Assembly: GCA_964614375.1 (NCBI GenBank)
Contig: CAZTLI010000074.1
Span: forward strand, 1 to 15,942
Length of the DNA stretch: 15,942 nt
Source: CAZTLI01 sp964614375
GTDB taxonomy: Bacteria > Chloroflexota > Anaerolineae > Aggregatilineales > Phototrophicaceae
Direction of reading: 5' to 3'
Below are positions 12,502 through 15,942 of the stretch, in pieces; position 1 is the first letter of the stretch, and each line of letters starts with the position of its first letter. The notes below the pieces were generated by a model. That model did no database searches, was not told the DNA's origin, and worked only from the letters and a program-made list of their open reading frames with translations. Position numbers and translations under genes: made by a program.

Positions 12502-14220
12502 TTACACTGACGCCATGATGCGTTCCAGACGCGGCAGGTAGCTATCGTCGGTCATGGGGTCGTAGCCCCGACGCAGATGTTTGTTGATGAAATAGGTCGT
12601 GATGTCGGGCTTGAGTGTCGGCAGGTCGTTGGCGAGTTCCCATTGCGCTTCGGCCAATAAGAGCGCGGCCTGTGTCACATGCGAGAAGGCATCGACCAGA
12701 CGGCGGGCGTGGGCTTCGGCATAGTTTTGACCGCCGGCTTGCAGTTGTTGCAGCAGATTCAGCGTGCTGTTGAGTTCGTTACGGACGCGCATGACGTTAT
12801 CGCGCAGGTCGTCATGTGTCACGCCATCCAGCAGACCGTTGCTATAGCGGAGGAAGGGTTCGTGGATGTTGTAACGGGCGATGTCGCGCAGGACTTGCAG
12901 GCACAGGACATTATGCGCCCCTTCCCAGCTTTCAAACACGACCATATCGCGATACAACCGGGGCAGAATGCTAAACGATTCGATTGCGCCATTGCCGCCC
13001 AAGACCTCGATTGCGCGATGGACGGACTCGGTGGCGCGGATGCTGGTGATATATTTATTGATATTGACCAGCAGGCGATAGGTCGATTCGTCGTCGGCGC
13101 TGCCTTCGCCCAAATCCAGTCGATTGAGCAGGTCGGCTATCGCGAAGCACGACGCTACGGACGCATATTGTTCGGTCACGATGTCGGCGTAGGCTTCTTG
13201 CACCATTGGATAATTGGCGATGGGATTGCCAAATGCCTCGCGCGTACAGGCATAATGCCCGGCTTCAATCGCTGCCCGCCGGGTAATCGCCGCACAGCCA
13301 ACGGCATTCATCAGGCGCGATGTATTCAGCACCGATTCGACCACATTCTTGAATCCGCGACTGAGGTCACCTACCGGATAGGCCACCGCATCCACAAAAT
13401 CGACTTCGGCACTGGCGAGGGTGCGCGTACCGAGTTTGTCTTTCAAGCGGCGCAGATACAGGCCATTCACCGTGCCATCGTCCAGTTTGCGTGGCACGAT
13501 GAAGAGACCGAGTCCGCGCGTGCCGTCTTCCGCACCTTCGGGTCGGGCGGTCATGATGAACTGGTCGGCGTTGATGTTGGAACAGAACCACTTTTCGCCA
13601 GTGATACGCCATGTGCCATCGCCATTATCGCGCGCGCGGATGCTGTTCGCGCCGACATCGCTGCCACCTTGCACTTCGGTCAGGAATTGGGCGGCGTGCT
13701 GCATCGAGTCATAGTCATGCGACAGCAGCGGCGGCAAAAATCGCGCTTTCACATTGTCATCGGCGAAGGTCTGCAAGGCGCGGATGACGCCCGCCGTACA
13801 CGTCACCGAGCACATATGCCCGCCTTCGCCATTGTGCGTCAGCAGATAATAGATGCCCATCTGCTCGATGAGATTGCCCGGTTCGGCTTGCAAGGCCAGC
13901 AGACCACTCTCCCATACAATCCGTCCGATGACATCGTGATTGGGATGAAACTCAATTTGTTCGATGCGTTCGCCAATGCCCGACCAGCGTTCGAGGCGCG
14001 GGTGATTGCCGATGCGGTCTTCGACCATCGCCGCTTCGTCCATGATGGTCGCTGCTAAAGCGCCGGTTTGTTCCATGCGGCCTGCCGCAGTGAGATAGGC
14101 GCGGTCATCCATGTAGCGGCGCATGACGTGTTGTAAGTTGCTATCGCTCGTAAAAAAGTTATCGGGTTTACTATCCAGCCACGCGCGCAGGTTGGCGCGA
14201 CCTTTGATGTGATTGTCCAT
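12502..14220 (-). CDS. AidB-like acyl-CoA dehydrogenase
   Basis: A 572-residue FAD flavoprotein of the acyl-CoA dehydrogenase superfamily, AidB branch (E. coli AidB is ~540). Evidence in order: HPRLERW (73-79); FLTEVQGGSDVGAN (179-192) and WRITGEKWFCSNINADQF (204-221), the flavin and substrate-contact segments; RLKDKLGTRTLASAEVDF (258-275); VLGGNGAIE (407-414); and VVFESWEGAHNVLCLQVLRD (427-446). There the WEG glutamate, E433, corresponds to the usual catalytic base. The extra C-terminal ~120 residues form a helical domain as in AidB. AidB is part of the adaptive alkylation response; no ada, alkA or alkB is adjacent, so a fatty-acid or other dehydrogenase role is equally possible. Only a weak GGGGG precedes the ATG. 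Transcribed alone from a TATAAT promoter and ended by a strong terminator. Confidence 0.93.
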   Translation of the reverse strand: MDNHIKGRANLRAWLDSKPDNFFTSDSNLQHVMRRYMDDRAYLTAAGRMEQTGALAATIMDEAAMVEDRIGNHPRLERWSGIGERIEQIEFHPNHDVIGRIVWESGLLALQAEPGNLIEQMGIYYLLTHNGEGGHMCSVTCTAGVIRALQTFADDNVKARFLPPLLSHDYDSMQHAAQFLTEVQGGSDVGANSIRARDNGDGTWRITGEKWFCSNINADQFIMTARPEGAEDGTRGLGLFIVPRKLDDGTVNGLYLRRLKDKLGTRTLASAEVDFVDAVAYPVGDLSRGFKNVVESVLNTSRLMNAVGCAAITRRAAIEAGHYACTREAFGNPIANYPMVQEAYADIVTEQYASVASCFAIADLLNRLDLGEGSADDESTYRLLVNINKYITSIRATESVHRAIEVLGGNGAIESFSILPRLYRDMVVFESWEGAHNVLCLQVLRDIARYNIHEPFLRYSNGLLDGVTHDDLRDNVMRVRNELNSTLNLLQQLQAGGQNYAEAHARRLVDAFSHVTQAALLLAEAQWELANDLPTLKPDITTYFINKHLRRGYDPMTDDSYLPRLERIMASV

Positions 14221-14257
14221 CGTCTGGCCCCCAAAATTCTAATTGAATGTGTATTTG

Positions 14258-14263
14258 ATTATA
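14258..14263 (-). promoter_or_regulatory. -10 element of the acyl-CoA dehydrogenase gene
   Basis: A perfect TATAAT on the minus strand, about 38 bases before the start codon. The -35 region is C-rich and unlike the consensus. Confidence 0.5.
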
Positions 14264-14289
14264 CATCAGGGGATGGGCTGTTGGGGGAT

Positions 14290-14343
14290 ATTTGGGCAGA
14301 TTTCAGCGGAGTCGCCCAACCGCTCCTCAGTCTGCGCCCAAAT
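14290..14343. repeat. long imperfect hairpin upstream of the acyl-CoA dehydrogenase promoter
   Basis: ATTTGGGCAGA (14290-14300) pairs with 14331-14343 over 11 bp, interrupted only by a two-base bulge. An inner AGCGG/CCGCT pair lies within. It sits between the VanZ-like gene and the dehydrogenase promoter, so it could end the upstream transcript or bind a regulator. There is no T-tract. Confidence 0.45.
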
Positions 14344-14448
14344 TCAGGGAGGGAGCTTGAAGCGCGCCCGGGATACGTTTAGCGGCGCTAAAATGAGGCA
14401 AAGCCAGGTATCCTGCGCGAGGTAAAGATACAAATTCGCAGTGCGGGC

Positions 14449-14889
14449 TTATCCTGCTGGTTGTGTCGTATGGGTGTGCAGCGTCTGTCCATGCCGATAC
14501 AGCCAGAGTGCGACCAGACTCGCGCCCGCCACATTCGCCAGCAAATCGGCGATGGAGGGGTGGCGATCCGGCGCATAGGCTTGCAGGCTTTCGGTCACTA
14601 TGCCGATGATGAGGGTGATACACACGCTGACTATCAGTGCGCGGGGATTGGCAGTATAGCGCGTCATCACCCACCACCATAACAGGGCCGTCACGCCAAA
14701 GGCGATGACATGCCCGGCAGTGAAGACGAGTTCGCGTTCAAATGAGGGTGGCGCGGGGCGCAGGCCAATGTCGATGACGGGTTGGGCTTCGGGTTGAATG
14801 AGGATGATGCTTATCCAGAGTGTCCAGACAAGGGCGACCAGCCAGCGGACGGGTGGCGCGCTAAAAAAGTGATAATTGCGGTGGTGCAT
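14449..14889 (-). CDS. VanZ-like membrane protein
   Basis: A 146-residue protein with four hydrophobic helices (about residues 15-33, 52-73, 84-100 and 112-130). The signature TESLQAYAPDRHPSIADLLA followed by NVAGA (98-122) matches the E-x-x-Q...P-R...D-x-x-N-x-x-G core of the VanZ family. VanZ lowers teicoplanin sensitivity in enterococci, but most members have no known function and resistance should not be assumed. AAGGA about seven bases before the ATG supports the start. The TPR-like gene lies 46 bases upstream, so they are probably cotranscribed. Confidence 0.88.
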   Translation of the reverse strand: MHHRNYHFFSAPPVRWLVALVWTLWISIILIQPEAQPVIDIGLRPAPPSFERELVFTAGHVIAFGVTALLWWWVMTRYTANPRALIVSVCITLIIGIVTESLQAYAPDRHPSIADLLANVAGASLVALWLYRHGQTLHTHTTQPAG

Positions 14890-14935
14890 GGGGCAGTCCT
14901 TCTAACGCGGAATCCAACGGTGCTATGGTTCACCG

Positions 14936-15259
14936 CTAGCGTTTCCGCACGATTGCCCCCACAACCTGTTCGAGTGTGACTTCCTTTGCCCATGTGCGCG
15001 CGTCAAGGATGACGCTTGGGCAGGCACGGGTTTCCAGTTCCGTCAGGGCGTCGTCGGCCTGTTCAAAGATGTCCATCGGCGTTTCGGCATGGGTTAACAC
15101 AAATATCAACACCTGCGCCGTCTCTGCATATTTACCCTGATCGAGATAGATGACGGACAACCCAAGCAGGGCTTCGAGCGCCTCGGCAACGGCATCAATC
15201 GCAAGGGCGGCCTTGAGATTGATGTGGAACTGTTTTTCTATGGCCTCGTATTCTTCCAT
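14936..15259 (-). CDS. small TPR-like helical protein
   Basis: A 107-residue, all-helical, soluble protein. The segment ALLGLSVIYLDQGKYAETAQ and the following VLIFVLTHAETP (47-78) resemble the last TPR repeat found at the C-terminus of many large Chloroflexota regulators (a QG.Y..A..LL..VL.H..TP pattern, recalled rather than searched). The preceding residues supply another helix pair. It might be a free-standing adaptor or the remaining tail of a larger ancestral protein. It has a plausible SD (GAGGG, six bases before the ATG) and a TATAAT further upstream, so it seems to be expressed as it stands. First gene of a pair with the VanZ-like gene. Confidence 0.7.
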   Translation of the reverse strand: MEEYEAIEKQFHINLKAALAIDAVAEALEALLGLSVIYLDQGKYAETAQVLIFVLTHAETPMDIFEQADDALTELETRACPSVILDARTWAKEVTLEQVVGAIVRKR

Positions 15260-15326
15260 GATGACCCTCTTATGACAACATACGGCTTAGCAACGATTAC
15301 CCGACGTCGTTGTGGATGATGTCTCT

Positions 15327-15332
15327 ATTATA
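15327..15332 (-). promoter_or_regulatory. -10 element of the TPR-VanZ pair
   Basis: A perfect TATAAT on the minus strand, about 70 bases upstream of the first start codon, with no clear -35. Confidence 0.45.
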
Positions 15333-15430
15333 AAGCAGATGGGCGCTGAATAGTCTGAAGATTTTGTGATGGCGGCAAGAAGTCACTAACATTTGCATCG
15401 TTCCGGGTGATGGTTTGTCAGGGTAAATGC

Positions 15431-15457
15431 CAGGTTCATGGCTGATTCCAGAACCTG
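15431..15457. promoter_or_regulatory. inverted repeat upstream of the MscS-like gene
   Basis: CAGGTTC and GAACCTG are perfectly complementary around 13 bases and end four bases before the predicted -35 (15461). A second short pair, GGTTG/CAACC (15459-15470), overlaps the -35. The spacing fits a regulator site, but none is known. Confidence 0.4.
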
Positions 15458-15460
15458 TGG

Positions 15461-15489
15461 TTGCACAACCCCCGTCATTTTGGCACAAT
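15461..15489 (+). promoter_or_regulatory. candidate promoter of the MscS-like gene
   Basis: TTGCAC (15461-15466), 17 bases, then CACAAT (15484-15489) preceded by TGG, an extended -10 context. Predicted start near 15496, about 38 bases before the ATG. Confidence 0.45.
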
Positions 15490-15533
15490 CGAAGGCGTTC
15501 TCGTAATCGTTTGAAAGAAAGCTATAGACCCTT

Positions 15534-15942
15534 ATGAATATTGTCGAAGCACTCAACCAGTTTCTGGCGCAGTTGGGTGTGCCCGAAGATGTGCGCGGCT
15601 TCCTGTTGCGGCTGATGGCGCTGCTGATCGCGCTGGTGATCATCGTGCTGCTGCGGCGGTTGGTGATGCGTATATTGATGATTCCGGTGCGGCGTTTGAC
15701 CGAACGCACCACCAGCGGGGCCGACGACCAGATTGTGCAGGCGATGATGCTGCCGACCCGCTTCATTATCATCGCCATTGGCGTCGCGCTCACGGTCAAT
15801 GTGCTCGATTTTGGGGCGGATGTTCAGACGTTCGCCGAACGACTCACCCGCACATTGGTTATCGTGGCGGTGTTCGTCGTCATCTATAAGCTGGTCAGCA
15901 TTATCATGCAATCGCCCAACAACCTGCTGCGTGTGACGGGAT
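15534..15942 (+). CDS. probable MscS-family mechanosensitive channel, N-terminal part (runs off the window)
   Basis: The frame from ATG 15534 stays open for 136 codons to the edge. It opens MNIVEALNQFLAQLGVPEDV, then a transmembrane helix (about residues 25-41), a positively charged loop, TERTTSGADDQIVQAMML (56-73), a second helix (TRFIIIAIGVALTV, 75-88), and a third, TLVIVAVFVVIYKLVSII (107-124). The T...S.ADDxI pattern between helices 1 and 2 and the helix spacing are typical of small-conductance mechanosensitive channels of the inner membrane. The pore helix and beta domain that would prove it lie beyond the window. Codon use is like the neighbouring genes. Only a poor SD precedes the ATG. 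Confidence 0.68.
   Translation, partial: MNIVEALNQFLAQLGVPEDVRGFLLRLMALLIALVIIVLLRRLVMRILMIPVRRLTERTTSGADDQIVQAMMLPTRFIIIAIGVALTVNVLDFGADVQTFAERLTRTLVIVAVFVVIYKLVSIIMQSPNNLLRVTG

Noticed and set aside
12679..14058. 459-codon open frame on the plus strand
   Set aside because: It lies entirely opposite the acyl-CoA dehydrogenase gene. The translation has no family features, while the minus-strand frame has all expected motifs.
15386..15911. Minus-strand open frames opposite the right edge
   Set aside because: Shadow frames of the MscS-like gene; the plus-strand frame has a clear membrane-helix pattern and family features.

Overview
The window looks like an ordinary chromosomal segment of a bacterium, most probably a member of the Chloroflexota (Anaerolineae or a close relative). 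That placement is an inference. It rests on a short EF-Ts, a PD40 propeller protein, Thr/Pro-rich linkers in a TIR membrane protein, a VanZ-like protein beside a short TPR-like protein, and intergenic palindromes of the kind common in that phylum. No rRNA, tRNA, CRISPR array, transposase, integrase or phage gene was found.

Layout. 1-2617 (minus strand) is the translation cluster rpsB-tsf-pyrH. rpsB is interrupted by 100 Ns that stand in for an estimated ~280 missing bases. tsf ends in a strong intrinsic terminator, so pyrH probably has its own promoter, and frr does not follow pyrH inside the window. 2851-4771 (minus) holds a zinc-type CDF efflux transporter and a membrane-anchored SAM methyltransferase. 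The methyltransferase is divergent from a TetR regulator (4920-5525, plus); their shared 148-bp spacer contains a TGTTCA/TGAACA operator-like palindrome. A VOC (glyoxalase-fold) protein follows at 5616. A PD40 propeller protein lies at 6275-7360 (minus).

7361-8456 is about 1.1 kb without a convincing gene but with several inverted repeats. After it come three plus-strand genes: a TIR-transmembrane protein with a duplicated outer domain (8457-10163), a small DUF697-like membrane protein (10257-10628), and a ParB/sulfiredoxin-fold protein with a DGHHR motif (10903-11415) whose ribosome binding site sits in one arm of a hairpin. A convergent alpha/beta hydrolase (11536-12351) and an AidB-like acyl-CoA dehydrogenase (12502-14220) follow on the minus strand, separated by an intrinsic terminator. 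Then come a VanZ-like protein and a small TPR-like protein (14449-15259, minus), and at the right edge the beginning of a probable MscS-family channel (15534 onward, plus), which runs off the window.

Most genes seem to be transcribed singly or in pairs. Six upstream regions carry a perfect TATAAT with a poor -35. The features most worth a second look are the TIR receptor-like protein and its small membrane neighbour, the palindromic elements that keep one loop while their stems differ, the possible SD-masking hairpin before the DGHHR gene, and the poly-aspartate tail on ribosomal protein S2.
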